DNA of 64,000 nucleotides. It comes from Paenibacillus sp. D2_2 (GTDB lineage Bacteria; Bacillota; Bacilli; Paenibacillales; Paenibacillaceae). Within the stretch, counting starts at the first letter, position 1. Every line of letters begins with the position of its first letter. The notes beneath the pieces are model-generated. The model saw only the letters and a program-made list of their open reading frames with translations. It did no database searches and was not told the DNA's origin. This document shows positions 38,327-48,609 of this stretch, piece after piece. The DNA is taken from assembly GCF_031199965.1 (NCBI RefSeq), contig NZ_CP133605.1:2264501-2328500 (forward strand), read 5' to 3'. A program made the position numbers and the translations under genes.

Positions 38327-38428
38327 ACCTTATATAGGCATTCACATAATTATTTATGCTCATATATTCAACATTTGCCTATGTCCCGCATACACATGTA
38401 TGGAATGATGTATGGAGGAGGTTCTAAC

Positions 38429-38971
38429 ATGTCATTGAAATATCAAAGTAGAGAGATTATAACGAAAGCGATCTGCGGAAAAGGTCGTAAGTTCTCTACC
38501 GTAACACATACCGTGACTCCGCCTCACAAGCCGTCTAGCATTCTGGGGGCCTGGATTATCAACCACCAGTATGAAGCGGTAGCAGCCGGCGACGGAATTG
38601 AAGTTATTGGTACTTACGATATCAACATCTGGTACTCCTATGATAAAAATTCGCAGACAGAAGTAGCCAAGGAAACGGTGTCCTATGTAGAGAGTATTCC
38701 GCTTAATTACCTGGATTCCAGACACCGCCCTTCAACGGTAGAGGTTACTGCGGAGGCAACGCAAGAGCCAAGTACCGTTGAGGCAAGCGTGACTGGTGAC
38801 GGACGGGTATCGATTCGTGTGGAACGTGAATTCGCCGTAGAACTCGTGGCAGAGACGAAATTGAATGTTCTTGTCGTGCCTGGGAATGCAGAAGACAAAG
38901 AATATGATTTCGGATCTGACTCCGAGGATTACGAGGATTTAGATCCAGACCTCCTCGACGACGAGCTTTAG
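38429..38971 (+). CDS. cotE: Outer spore coat morphogenetic protein CotE
   Basis: 180 residues, the family's usual length, from ATG 38429 behind TGGAGGAGGTTCTAAC. The core (REIITKAICGKGRKFSTVTHTVTPP, SILGAWIINHQYEA, DINIWYSYDKNSQTEVAKETVSY) and strongly acidic C-terminal tail (DFGSDSEDYEDLDPDLLDDEL) are diagnostic. CotE is laid down around the forespore and recruits outer-coat proteins. It precedes mutS here, as in Bacillus, but with one extra gene between. A sporulation sigma-factor promoter is expected but I could not place it firmly. Confidence 0.93.
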   Translation: MSLKYQSREIITKAICGKGRKFSTVTHTVTPPHKPSSILGAWIINHQYEAVAAGDGIEVIGTYDINIWYSYDKNSQTEVAKETVSYVESIPLNYLDSRHRPSTVEVTAEATQEPSTVEASVTGDGRVSIRVEREFAVELVAETKLNVLVVPGNAEDKEYDFGSDSEDYEDLDPDLLDDEL

Positions 38972-39046
38972 AAGAGTACTTCAAGAAGCGAGCTGCTGCA
39001 TTGCAGATGGAGCCCCGAAGCTTTTGAACATTCCGTAAGTACGTAT

Positions 39047-39190
39047 GTTCAAAATGTCAGACGTTCAGCACCAAGCAGCATTGAACTACTCTGTCAGTGC
39101 GAGTTCAAAAAGGCTGGTACCATTAAATCGCGGTCACTCATCCCTGAATAGCCTCGATTGGTTTTCTTATCAAAAGCGGACTTTTTGAAC
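39047..39190 (-). repeat. Dispersed terminal-inverted-repeat element, type II copy
   Basis: A complete type II unit spans 39103-39190, bounded by GTTCAAAAAGGC and AAAGCGGACTTTTTGAAC, with GCGGTCACTCATCCCTGAATAG and GGTTTTCTTATC inside. A truncated type I left end (GTTCAAAATGTCAGACGTTCAG, from 39047) abuts it. The inverse of the type II interior matches 51328-51412. Non-coding. Confidence 0.7.
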
Positions 39191-39333
39191 AAACTCTTTA
39201 AGAACTGTAGCAAGTTAGGTATTGGATTATAGTCTACTATATGCGGCAGGGGCGTCGTCGTCGAGGGCGGCTGCCCTCTTTTTGTTTTTATTTCGAATGA
39301 AGAAGCTAAAGCTGAGTGGGAGGTGTCATCGAA

Positions 39334-40781
39334 ATGAACTCTAAGAAAAGTCATATCCTGCGTATTTGCATGCCCACCGGCGTATCTGCTCGGGAGATGT
39401 TCCATAAACTAGGCTCAGTAGCAGGGCCGTACCGTGTCTTGTTAGACCCAGTCGCCAATCAACGACCGTGGGGGAATGAATCAGGGAGTAGCATGAATGG
39501 GTTTGTATTCGGGCAGCCAGAGGCCTATCTGGCAGACGAGGTTGCTGAATGGTTCATAAATCACGAACTGGGACGCTTTATGAAACTTACTTCTACTGAA
39601 AGGGAACGGCGACTGATTACGGCTGGTTTACTAGCCTCCTTTGGATCTTCGAGGCCTAGCAACCAACGAACATACAAGCGTCGGTTCATAGTTAGCGTAT
39701 TTCATCTCCGCGCCCTGCGTGCTATTCCGCTTGGTCGCTCAGGAATCGTCCGTTCTCCGGGACTTGGGCCGGAACAGGGCACCCCTTTATGGAGACGGCT
39801 GGAGAAGACGGCGATCCGGGCGTTGTATGCATTTGGACTTGATATGGGGGAAGTGATTATCGACGCAGGCGAGGAGGGGCTGTATTCAGTTGAGGAAGTT
39901 TCTCCGACACCTGATTTTACCGATGCAGCTACAGCTCAACTTTACGCGGATGCTATGGCGGAACATTTGGGTCGGCTAGATCAGTTTTCTAGCGAAGAGA
40001 CAGAAGTGCTCATTGGGATGGACCCGGAATTTCTGCTCTTTAATCGTAGTTCGGGGAAGGTAGTACCTGCTTCTCGGTTCCTAAGCCATCACGGGGAAGC
40101 AGGCTGTGATGTGTTGCGCTTCCAGGGACGCAGACTGCTGCCGCTGGCAGAGCTCCGCCCAGCGCCAGGACGAGATCCGGATGAGATTGTTCGTCATCTG
40201 CTGCATGCTTTTCGAACGGCCAATACTTATATTTCTGACCGGAATCTACTCTGGCAGGCTGGGGGATGCCGCAGCGCGGCTTTCCGTTAGGAGGACACGT
40301 TCATTTCAGCGGAATTCCACTGACAAGTGAACTACTCCGCGTTCTAGATAATTACTTGGCGCTACCCGTCTTTATGCTAGAAGACAGTAGAAGCTTTCGT
40401 CGAAGGCCAAACTACGGATTTTTGGGTGATTACCGAATTAAGAGCTATGGTGGATTCGAGTATCGTACTTTGCCAAGCTTCCTCATCTCACCGTTAGTCA
40501 CCAAAGGAGTCATCGCTCTGGCTAAGCTGATTGTAGAAGACCCAGGACATTTCAAGCGCAGACCCATGCAGGATGATGAGGTGTTCCGTGCTTTTTATAG
40601 CGGTCATCCAGAGCGGATCCGGCAGTTCATACTTCCTCTATTGTCAGATATAGTGCAGTCCGATGGCTATAGCCGTTATGAGAAATATTTGGATCCCTTT
40701 CTAGAAGCGGTTAAGTCAGGGCTGACTTGGGATGAATCCACCGATATTAGGGGGCCCTGGAAAATACAAAACAACTCGTAA
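39334..40781 (+). CDS. Putative amidoligase (COOH-NH2 ligase type 2), frameshifted
   Basis: From ATG 39334 behind GGGAGGTG. The ligase domain starts near residue 225: IGMDPEFLLFNRSSGKVVPAS, GCDVLRFQGRRLLPLAELRPAPG, then after the break GGHVHFSG, LDNYLALPVFMLED, RRPNYGFLGDYRIKSYGGFEYRTLPSFLISP. A sixth G at 40261-40265 joins QAGG to MPQRGFPLGGHVHFSG, giving 482 residues. The domain resembles glutamine synthetase-related amide-bond ligases. The N-terminal 200 residues are not assigned. Its place between cotE and mutS suggests, but does not prove, a spore role. Confidence 0.8.
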
Positions 40782-40876
40782 GCCTCCATTCCTTTCTGTT
40801 ATAATAGACTTCTAGTGTGAGTTCATACCGGACTTATAGAATGTCTTTTTATGAAATGGTAATTTGGAGGTTTCTC

Positions 40877-43798
40877 ATGGCTAACTATACGCCGATGATT
40901 CAACAATATTTGAGTGTGAAGGCTCAGGCGAAGGATTCCTTTCTGTTTTTTCGTTTGGGCGATTTTTATGAAATGTTTTTTGATGACGCGATTCTGGCAT
41001 CCAAGGAGCTGGAGATTACGTTAACTGGCCGAGACGGTGGCACTTCTGAGAAGATCCCAATGTGTGGTGTTCCCTATCATTCGGCTGAAGGCTATATCCA
41101 GCGTCTGATTGAAAAAGGGTATAAAGTGGCGATTTGCGAGCAAGTCGAAGATCCTGCCACGGCCAAAGGCGTCGTCCGTCGCGAGATTGTACGTGTTGTC
41201 ACCCCTGGTACGATTATGGAAGGCAAGACGATAGCAGAGCATACGAATAACTACATACTCTGCGTTACTGAACAAGGTGGCAACATGGCGCTGGTCGTCT
41301 GCGATCTCTCGACAGGAGAGCTCTACGTGACCTCGTCTCCCGCGAACAAAGAATGGCTGCGTGATGAGATCGAGTTGTATGATCCGTCCGAGATCATCGG
41401 TGATGCAGAGCTGCTTGCATGGATTAAGAGCCAGGCATCCACGCTTGGGAAGCCGGTAGTGTATACCCCTTGGGATAGAGGGAAGGAAGAGACGGGACGC
41501 AGGCAATTCGGCGAGGCGACGTGGCTGAGACTCGAACCAGAGCGTCAGCATGGCATTTCTCTGCTAGTCGGATATCTGAGTGAGACTCAGAAGCGCTCCC
41601 TAGGACAGCTTACGAAGATTTCTTCCTATGAACCGGAGCAGTATATGATCCTGGATCCGTTTACCCGTCGGAATCTCGAACTCGTTGAGACGGTGCGGGA
41701 ACGCTCTAAGAAAGGTTCATTACTATGGTTGCTTGATAAGACTGAGACGTCGATGGGTGCGCGCCTGCTGCGCCGCTGGGTCGATAAACCGCTGCTGCAA
41801 AAGAGCAGGATCGAGGAGCGACTGGAGGCGGTAGATGCGCTGCATCGTGACTTCATATTACGGGAGGATCTTCGCATCTTGCTCGGGGAGATCTACGATC
41901 TGGAGCGTCTTACTGGACGGATTGCCTTTGGCAGCGCAAACGGACGGGATTTGATTGCCCTTAAGGCTTCTCTGAATCAAGCACCGGCGTTGAAGCAACT
42001 GTGTGAATCATCAACATCTAACACTCTGCGAAAAATAGCTACCAGCATAGATATATGCCAAGACTTAGCTGAAATCATCGAGACATTGATTGCGGACGAG
42101 CCTCCGATATCATTGCGTGATGGTAGCGTGATTAAGAAGGGCTTCCATACTCATTTGGACGAGCTACGAGAAGCAGGTGCGAACGGGAAACGCTGGATTG
42201 CTGAGTTAGAAGCATCAGAGCGGAGATTGACAGGGATCAAGTCGCTGAAGATCGGTTATAACAAAGTATTCGGCTACTACATCGAAGTGACTAAATCAAA
42301 TCTGTCTATGCTTCCGGAGGGGCGTTATGAACGGAAGCAGACGTTGGCGAATGCCGAGCGGTATGTGACGCCTGAACTGAAGGAGAAAGAACGTCTCATT
42401 CTAGAAGCAGAAGAGCAAATGGTCGATCTGGAGTATGCGTTGTTCCAGGAAGTTCGTGAGAAGATCGCTACTCAGATTACTAGACTGCAGTTACTGGCGG
42501 AGAAAATCGCTGAGATCGATGTATATCGTTCACTGGCTATCGTTGCATCAGATGGGAAGTTCGTCCGCCCAGTTCTTAGTGACGGCTTCGACATGGTCAT
42601 TGAACAAGGCCGTCATCCTGTGGTGGAATCGGTAATGAATGATGCAGCCTTTATTGCTAATGCAACCGATCTACGCAAGGATGAAGCAAGCATTCTATTG
42701 ATTACCGGCCCTAATATGGCTGGGAAGAGTACGTATATGCGCCAGGTTGCGCTTATTTCCATCTTGGCGCAAATAGGCAGCTTCGTACCGGCGGGGAAAG
42801 CGGAAATACCACTGGTTGACCGTATATTTACGCGGATCGGAGCGGCGGATGACTTGATCGGCGGGCAGAGCACGTTCATGGTTGAGATGGCCGACATTCA
42901 GATCATGACGGATAAAGCGACTCCGCGCAGTTTAATTATTATTGACGAATTGGGGCGCGGTACATCGACAAGTGAAGGCATGGCAATCGCTCAGGCCGTG
43001 ATCGAATATGTCCATGATTATATCGGTTGTAAGGCGCTCGTCTCTACGCACTTCCATGAGCTGGCCCGACTAGAGAATAGCCTCTCGAATCTCCGGAATT
43101 ACAGCATGGCTGTACAGGAGAGCGGGGATAAGGTGCACTTCCTACGCAAGCTGATCCCGGGTGCTGCAGATTCTAGTTACGGGATCTACTGTGCTCGCCT
43201 GGCGGGGCTGCCGGAAGGGATTATTGATCGTGCGTATGGTTTATTGCAGGGCTTTGATCTGTCGGCATCAGAAGCGGCTGTAGCTCGTCAGGAAGCTCAT
43301 GTATCGGTAAATGGAGGTAATGATGGCAATGATGGCAATGATGCTAGTTCTGGCATGAGCCATCAACATACATCTGAAAATGTGAAGAACGTGGCTTCGA
43401 GCCAGCAGGCCACTACGGACAGAGTTGGAGCTGACTCCAATGTGGGTGAAGCTAGTGAGGGTTATACTGCACTGCAAGGCACGGAAACCGGTGGAACTAG
43501 TCAGCCTGAAGGGTTTGTTACAAGTAGAGGAACAGGAAGCTTGGGTGCCTCTATGGGTACTGTCGATACTGATGTTCCTACTGGTGTTCAGGATGCTGCT
43601 GGGGAAGTTGTTCAGCTATCGATGTTCGAGGATGATCTACCCGATCCAAGGCATGGTAAGCAAGCGCCTGCTGTTCAGCAACCGGCTGCGTTGAAGCAGA
43701 TGGTAAGCATGGTGAAACATGCCGACCTGATGAACATGACTCCGATTCAAGCGATGCAGTTGATTAATGAGTTGAAGATGAAAGCAAATGAACTGTGA
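40877..43798 (+). CDS. mutS: DNA mismatch repair protein MutS
   Basis: 973 residues from ATG 40877 behind TTTGGAGGTTTCTC; the longer frame from 40817 lacks a site. Mismatch-recognition motif FFRLGDFYEMFF near residue 25, clamp and lever domains, then the ATPase with Walker A GPNMAGKSTYM near residue 610 and Walker B IIDELGRGTSTSEG. About 110 residues of low-complexity linker (residues 800-910, with an NDG repeat) precede a QLSMF clamp-binding motif and a C-terminal helix (MTPIQAMQLINELKMKA). It scans DNA for mispairs and recruits MutL. Confidence 0.96.
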   Translation: MANYTPMIQQYLSVKAQAKDSFLFFRLGDFYEMFFDDAILASKELEITLTGRDGGTSEKIPMCGVPYHSAEGYIQRLIEKGYKVAICEQVEDPATAKGVVRREIVRVVTPGTIMEGKTIAEHTNNYILCVTEQGGNMALVVCDLSTGELYVTSSPANKEWLRDEIELYDPSEIIGDAELLAWIKSQASTLGKPVVYTPWDRGKEETGRRQFGEATWLRLEPERQHGISLLVGYLSETQKRSLGQLTKISSYEPEQYMILDPFTRRNLELVETVRERSKKGSLLWLLDKTETSMGARLLRRWVDKPLLQKSRIEERLEAVDALHRDFILREDLRILLGEIYDLERLTGRIAFGSANGRDLIALKASLNQAPALKQLCESSTSNTLRKIATSIDICQDLAEIIETLIADEPPISLRDGSVIKKGFHTHLDELREAGANGKRWIAELEASERRLTGIKSLKIGYNKVFGYYIEVTKSNLSMLPEGRYERKQTLANAERYVTPELKEKERLILEAEEQMVDLEYALFQEVREKIATQITRLQLLAEKIAEIDVYRSLAIVASDGKFVRPVLSDGFDMVIEQGRHPVVESVMNDAAFIANATDLRKDEASILLITGPNMAGKSTYMRQVALISILAQIGSFVPAGKAEIPLVDRIFTRIGAADDLIGGQSTFMVEMADIQIMTDKATPRSLIIIDELGRGTSTSEGMAIAQAVIEYVHDYIGCKALVSTHFHELARLENSLSNLRNYSMAVQESGDKVHFLRKLIPGAADSSYGIYCARLAGLPEGIIDRAYGLLQGFDLSASEAAVARQEAHVSVNGGNDGNDGNDASSGMSHQHTSENVKNVASSQQATTDRVGADSNVGEASEGYTALQGTETGGTSQPEGFVTSRGTGSLGASMGTVDTDVPTGVQDAAGEVVQLSMFEDDLPDPRHGKQAPAVQQPAALKQMVSMVKHADLMNMTPIQAMQLINELKMKANEL

Positions 43799-43814
43799 TC
43801 AGTCTTCTATGTTA

Positions 43815-44005
43815 CTCTAACGAAACTACAGATCGCTATTATCGTAAAAACAGTGATTAAATAAATTTAACGAAACTACAGATCGTTATTTGGCAGAAAT
43901 CAAGGCTTTGAGCTGCAAATTTGCTTAAATAACGGTACCTAGTTTCGTTACAAGTTTTAGTACACCTTTTTTGGCTAAATAGCGATATCCAGTTTCGTTA
44001 TGATA
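43815..44005. repeat. Four-unit forward-forward-reverse-reverse intergenic element (type B)
   Basis: Units share TAACGAAACT followed by a variable pair and ATCG(C/T)TATT: forward copies near 43815 and 43865, inverted copies ending near 43950 and 44001. Spacing is about 50 bases. The units differ from type A (33.9 kb) but the number, order and period of units are the same. Confidence 0.72.
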
Positions 44006-44114
44006 GATTAATTAAGCGAGGGATACTCGATAATAGTCACAGGTTAACCATGACGATCAAATAAGTGCATAACATACATTTATAAATCTAAAGTAATCGA
44101 TTATTTCGGTAGTA

Positions 44115-44192
44115 ATTGTAATTTGTACACTTAAAATCGCGCTTGTTCGTAGAATCCGTGAAACGAATGTTTTAAGTGTACGGTATACAATT
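44115..44192. repeat. Palindromic element upstream of mutL
   Basis: GTACACTTAAAA (44125-44136) is exactly complementary to TTTTAAGTGTAC (44170-44181). Additional flanking pairs AATTG/CAATT and inner TTCGT/ACGAA extend it to about 78 bases. It lies between mutS and mutL and could separate their transcription. Confidence 0.65.
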
Positions 44193-44307
44193 AAAATGGT
44201 GTTTAGAATGCTCGTTACTTATTTAGTTGTACTTTTACAGTTAGGTTGAACACTTTATTGAAAACATGAAGCATCATGATGATGGATTGACTGAGGGGGA
44301 ATGAACA

Positions 44308-46403
44308 ATGGCTAAGATTGTTGTCTTGGATGAGCATATCGCCAACCAAATCGCCGCGGGTGAAGTGGTTGAACGGCCAGCCTCTGTGGTGAAGGAGCTT
44401 GTAGAGAATGCAATTGATGCTGGTGCTACGAGCATTGAGGTACAGGCTGAAGAAGGGGGATTGTCCCTCATTCGGGTCACCGATAATGGCTCAGGTATCG
44501 AACCTGATGATTGTGAGACGGCGTTTTACCGCCATGCGACGAGTAAGCTTCTGCAGGGCCGGGATTTGTTTCAAATCCGCAGCCTTGGCTTCCGCGGCGA
44601 GGCACTCCCGAGTATCGCCGCTGTGGCTAAGGTAAGGCTAGTTACTGCGAATAGCGATCAGGGCTTGGGGCGAGCTATTGAGATCGAGGGCGGGAATTTG
44701 AAGCTGAATGAAGAAATCGCTGCCCCTCAAGGTACAGATATCACCATTAAGGAATTGTTCTATAATACTCCGGCAAGGCTGAAATATATGAAGACGATTC
44801 AGACCGAACTTGGTCATATCTCTGATGTTATGTATCGTCAGGCGCTCTCCCATCCAGAGATCGCGTTTACGTTCCGACACAATGGAAATACGTTACTGCA
44901 AAGTCAGGGTGGTGGAGATCTGCTACAGGTTATCGCAGCGATTTATGGAGTGAACACCTCCAAGGGAATGGTGGCGATCGAGGCGGAGAACCTGGATTAT
45001 CGCATATCCGGTTATATCGGCCTGCCAGAGATGACGCGCTCGAACCGAAGCGGGATGTCGACGATTGTTAACGGAAGGTATATCCGTAATCAGGGCCTGC
45101 ACCAGGCGATACTTCGCGCTTATCATACATTGTTGCCGATCAACCGCTATCCGCTCATCGTCCTGACGCTGGACATGCATCCCTCGCTGGTTGATGTCAA
45201 TGTGCATCCGGCCAAGCTGGAGGTCAGGTTTAGTAAGGAGCCGGAGTTGAACGGCTTCGTCGAGGAGAGCATCCGTGCCTTGCTGTCCGAGCAGGTTCTA
45301 ATTCCTCAGGTGGTGAAGCAGAACATTGGTAGGGGCAGCACGAAGGCTGTGATTCAAGAGCAGTTCCATTTCACGCGTCCTGAGGTGACGAAGGACGTGG
45401 AGGATGGCAGCCGTCTCGTGGCTGCCGATAGTACAGCCGCCCGTGAAGTGACGGGCGGCATCGACAATGCGGCAGCCGCTCGCGAGCAAGCGGCTGCTGG
45501 CCGGGAAGCCGCACCAGCCTCCGGCGGTGCGGCAGGGCCTGGTGCAGGCGCTGGCTACAGCGCGCCTGCCGGGGCAGCGCAGCCGCGTACGCGCTGCGCG
45601 AACAAGCCGCGGGCGGCTACGCCAGTGGCAGCGGCGGCGGTATTACCGCCGCTGCGTCCAGCCGCCGCCCGGCGGCATCCGGCGCGTACGCAGAGCGCGC
45701 GCCAGGAGCGGCCAGCCCGGGCAGCTATGCCCCGGGCGGCCGAGGGCAAGCCGCGCCAGCTGTAAGTGGCGCGGCGTCGCAGGCGCTGTACGGCGCTCCG
45801 CAGGAAGCGCCGGAGCTGCCGGCCTTCCCTGAGCTGGAGCTGATCGGCCAGCATCACGGCACTTACTTGATTGCTCAAAATCAAGATGGCCTGTACTTAA
45901 TCGACCAGCATGCGGCACATGAGCGTGTGAATTATGAATATTACTATGAGAAATTTGGACACCCTGCGGACGCTTCTCAAGAGTTGCTGCTGCCGATTAC
46001 CCTTGAATTTACACCGTCTGACAGTGAAAAGCTGAAGGAGAGATTATCCTGGTTCGAGAGGGTCGGGGTCATCCTTGAGCATTTTGGCGGAGGTACCTTC
46101 CGTGTTGTATCACACCCTTACTGGTTCCCAAGTGGCGAGGAAGCCTCGATCATTGAGGAAATGGCGGAATGGGTGCTAAGTGAACGTGCAATTGACCTCT
46201 CCAAACTACGGGAGAAATCATCTACCTTGGTCTCCTGCAAAGCGTCGATCAAAGCGAATCAGAAGCTGACGATGGAGGAGTCCGATACATTATTGCAGCG
46301 TCTTGCTGCCTGCAAGCAGCCTTATACTTGTCCACACGGACGGCCGATCATTATTTCTTTCACAAATTATGATCTGGAGAAATTGTTCAAGCGAGTTATG
46401 TGA
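44308..46403 (+). CDS. mutL: DNA mismatch repair protein MutL, frameshifted in the linker
   Basis: N-terminal GHKL ATPase is intact: ANQIAAGEVVERPASVVKELVENAIDAGA, RVTDNGSGI, GFRGEALPSI. The C-terminal domain is intact in another frame, with the endonuclease motif DQHAAHERVNYE. They join in a very GC-rich Ala/Gly/Pro linker (45430-45840) if GGGG at 45571-45574 has one more G, giving 698 residues. MutL links MutS to strand incision. If the frameshift is genuine, the cell would lack mismatch repair. ATG 44308 follows GAGGGGGAATGAACA. Confidence 0.9.
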
Positions 46404-46415
46404 ACGGAGGAATTC

Positions 46416-47200
46416 ATGTTTTGATTATAACAACAGGAGATCACAGCGCTGCGGAACCAGTACAGCGTGCAATGGCACTCTCGAAGAAGTCAGGGGCTAG
46501 ATTCGTTCCAAGAAATCGAACGTCATTGTCTAAATTGGCCCAGCGTTACGGAGATGACGATATTCTCGTTATTCTGGAGGGAGGTGCGCGGCTGCATCGG
46601 ACTGGAGCGGAGCCACTTACCTTTCATCCTAGTATGGCTTTCGTCCGGGCGAAGCGACTGCTTCGTGGCGAACCGGACACGATGCTTGAAGCAGCAGGCG
46701 TACGCCCAGGCGATACAATTATCGATTGTACGGCTGGACTAGGTGCCGATTCTTCAGTATTTTCGCTCGGTGCCGGGCCTTCCGGAAGGGTGATCGCTCT
46801 GGAGGATTCCTTATCCTTGTGGGCATTGCTTACCGAAGGGCTCTCCTACTATGAGTCGGGAGTAACAGAATATGACGAGGCGCTCCGGAGGATCGAGACC
46901 GAGCATGTCCATCATTTGCAGGCACTCAAGGGGATGCCTGATAATAGTGCGGATATTGTGTATTTCGATCCAATGTTTCGCGATCCGATTACGGAGTCGT
47001 CAGCGATCTCCCCGCTCCGTACTTTTGCTAACAATGAGGGGCTGAGCCTGGAGACGATCGAGGAGGCATGCCGAGTTGCCCGCAGAAGCGTTGTGCTTAA
47101 GGAGAAGAAGGGAAGCGAAGAGTTTGCAAGACTTGGCTTTCAGGAGGTTGGACGTTCTCACACCAAAATTGTTTACGGAGTGATTTCACTTGATGATTAA
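46416..47200 (+). CDS. Class I SAM-dependent methyltransferase, RsmJ-like
   Basis: About 261 residues. The SAM site is DTIIDCTAGLGADSSVFSLGAGP (motif I) with an acidic strand end VIALEDS, and the catalytic region DIVYFDPMFRDPITESSAISPL resembles the RsmJ (DUF548) family that modifies small-subunit rRNA. GGAGGAATTC precedes ATG 46416, but that ATG joins the main frame only if T4 at 46419-46422 has a fifth T; otherwise TTG 46421 or GTG 46400 would be used. The rRNA target is inferred. Confidence 0.75.
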
Positions 47201-48164
47201 CGATAAACCGAACTTGCTCGTGTTGGTCGGCCCGACAGCGGTTGGCAAGACGAAGCTGAGCATTGAAATCGCAAAGGCATTTTCTTGTGAGATTATTTCC
47301 GGCGATTCTATGCAGGTATACCGCGGCATGGATATCGGCACGGCTAAAATACAGTCTTCCGAAATGGAAGGAATCCCCCATCATCTGATCGATGTGCTGG
47401 GTCCGGATGAACCGTTCTCGGTAGCCCAATTTCAAGATAGTTGCAGACGGTTGATCCCCGAGATTGGGGAACGTGGCAAATTGCCCTTCATTGTCGGAGG
47501 GACAGGCCTGTATGTGGAGTCGGTATGCTATGAGTATCAATTCACGGATACAGGCGCAGACGAAGAGTTCCGCTCCCGGATGCAGACAATAGCTGATGAG
47601 GAAGGCAATGAAGCACTGCACGCCCGATTGGCTCTCGTTGACCCCAAATCCGCAGAGAGATTGCATCCTAATGATGTGCGTCGGATCATCCGAGCTCTGG
47701 AGATTTATCACCTGAGCGGAACGACATTATCCTCTCAGTTGGATTCTCAGAATAAGCAGTCTCCATACAACTTATGTATCATCGGTTTGACAATGGACCG
47801 TCAAATGCTTTATAACCGTATTGAGCAGCGAATCGATGAGATGATGGATGCCGGACTTGTGGATGAGGTCAGAAATATGCTCGGGCAGGGATTTACCCGG
47901 GACCTTATTTCTATGCAGGGCTTAGGCTATAAGGAGATCGTAGAGCATTTAGAAGATGGAGTTCCCCTGGATGATGCTGTGATCAAGCTGAAGCGGGATA
48001 CGAGACGATTCGCCAAGAGACAGCTCTCTTGGTTTCGGCATATGAAGGATATTTCCTGGGTAGATGTGACCGATCATAAAAATTTTTCCGGGAATTTAGA
48101 GGCTGTACGTGCTATAATAGCAGGAAAGTTTCAATCGAATCTTGAATATAAATCTAAATACTAA
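47193..48164 (+). CDS. miaA: tRNA dimethylallyltransferase MiaA
   Basis: 323 residues from ATG 47193. Walker A-type loop LVGPTAVGKTKLS, the DSMQVYRGMDIGTAKI substrate block, GGTGLYVES and the ALEIYHLSG segment are characteristic. It transfers a dimethylallyl group to A37 of tRNAs reading UNN codons. It overlaps the end of the methyltransferase gene and is followed by hfq 24 bases downstream, a common arrangement. Confidence 0.96.
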   Translation: MINDKPNLLVLVGPTAVGKTKLSIEIAKAFSCEIISGDSMQVYRGMDIGTAKIQSSEMEGIPHHLIDVLGPDEPFSVAQFQDSCRRLIPEIGERGKLPFIVGGTGLYVESVCYEYQFTDTGADEEFRSRMQTIADEEGNEALHARLALVDPKSAERLHPNDVRRIIRALEIYHLSGTTLSSQLDSQNKQSPYNLCIIGLTMDRQMLYNRIEQRIDEMMDAGLVDEVRNMLGQGFTRDLISMQGLGYKEIVEHLEDGVPLDDAVIKLKRDTRRFAKRQLSWFRHMKDISWVDVTDHKNFSGNLEAVRAIIAGKFQSNLEYKSKY

Positions 48165-48188
48165 TTGATCCTATTGGGGGTACGACGA

Positions 48189-48428
48189 ATGAACAAATCC
48201 ATTAACATCCAAGATACATTTTTAAATCAGCTTCGCAAAGAGAATATACCAGTTACCGTATTTTTGACCAACGGCTTTCAAATTCGCGGAACGATCAAAG
48301 CTTTCGATAACTTTACGATCGTAATTGACAGCGATGGACGCCAGCAAATGGTGTACAAGCACGCCATTTCTACCTTCCAACCACAGCGTAATGTATCCCT
48401 GATGCAGGAGTCTGCTGGCGAGGTATAA
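48189..48428 (+). CDS. hfq: RNA chaperone Hfq
   Basis: 79 residues from ATG 48189 with ATTGGGGG upstream. Sm1 motif [24 protein letters not shown], then [15 protein letters not shown] and the Sm2 motif KHAISTF are all present. Hfq forms a hexameric ring binding U-rich and A-rich RNA. The short C-terminal tail ([16 protein letters not shown]) is typical of Firmicutes. It probably shares a transcript with miaA. Confidence 0.96.
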   Translation: MNKSINIQDTFLNQLRKENIPVTVFLTNGFQIRGTIKAFDNFTIVIDSDGRQQMVYKHAISTFQPQRNVSLMQESAGEV

Positions 48429-48487
48429 TTTGGGGGTTTGAAACTTTTTGATCTTCAGTACGTTTAATGGTATAGGACTAAGAGTGG

Positions 48488-48519
48488 AGCAACCTGATTG
48501 AAGGTTGTTCTTTTCTTTC
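48488..48519 (+). terminator. Terminator after hfq
   Basis: AGCAACCT (48488-48495) and AGGTTGTT (48502-48509) form an eight-pair stem with one G-U, followed by CTTTTCTTT. Confidence 0.72.
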
Positions 48520-48609
48520 CAACAATGATTACTGGTCATTAGAGAAATACGATCATCTATCGAATCTGCTGTCAAGTTAGACTGGTATGAAGGGAGTCAG
48601 AGAAAAACA

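Noticed and set aside
46416..46422. Minimal peptide MF as a leader before the methyltransferase
   Set aside because: ATG TTT TGA with a perfect binding site is better explained as the real start of the methyltransferase with one T missing from the run.
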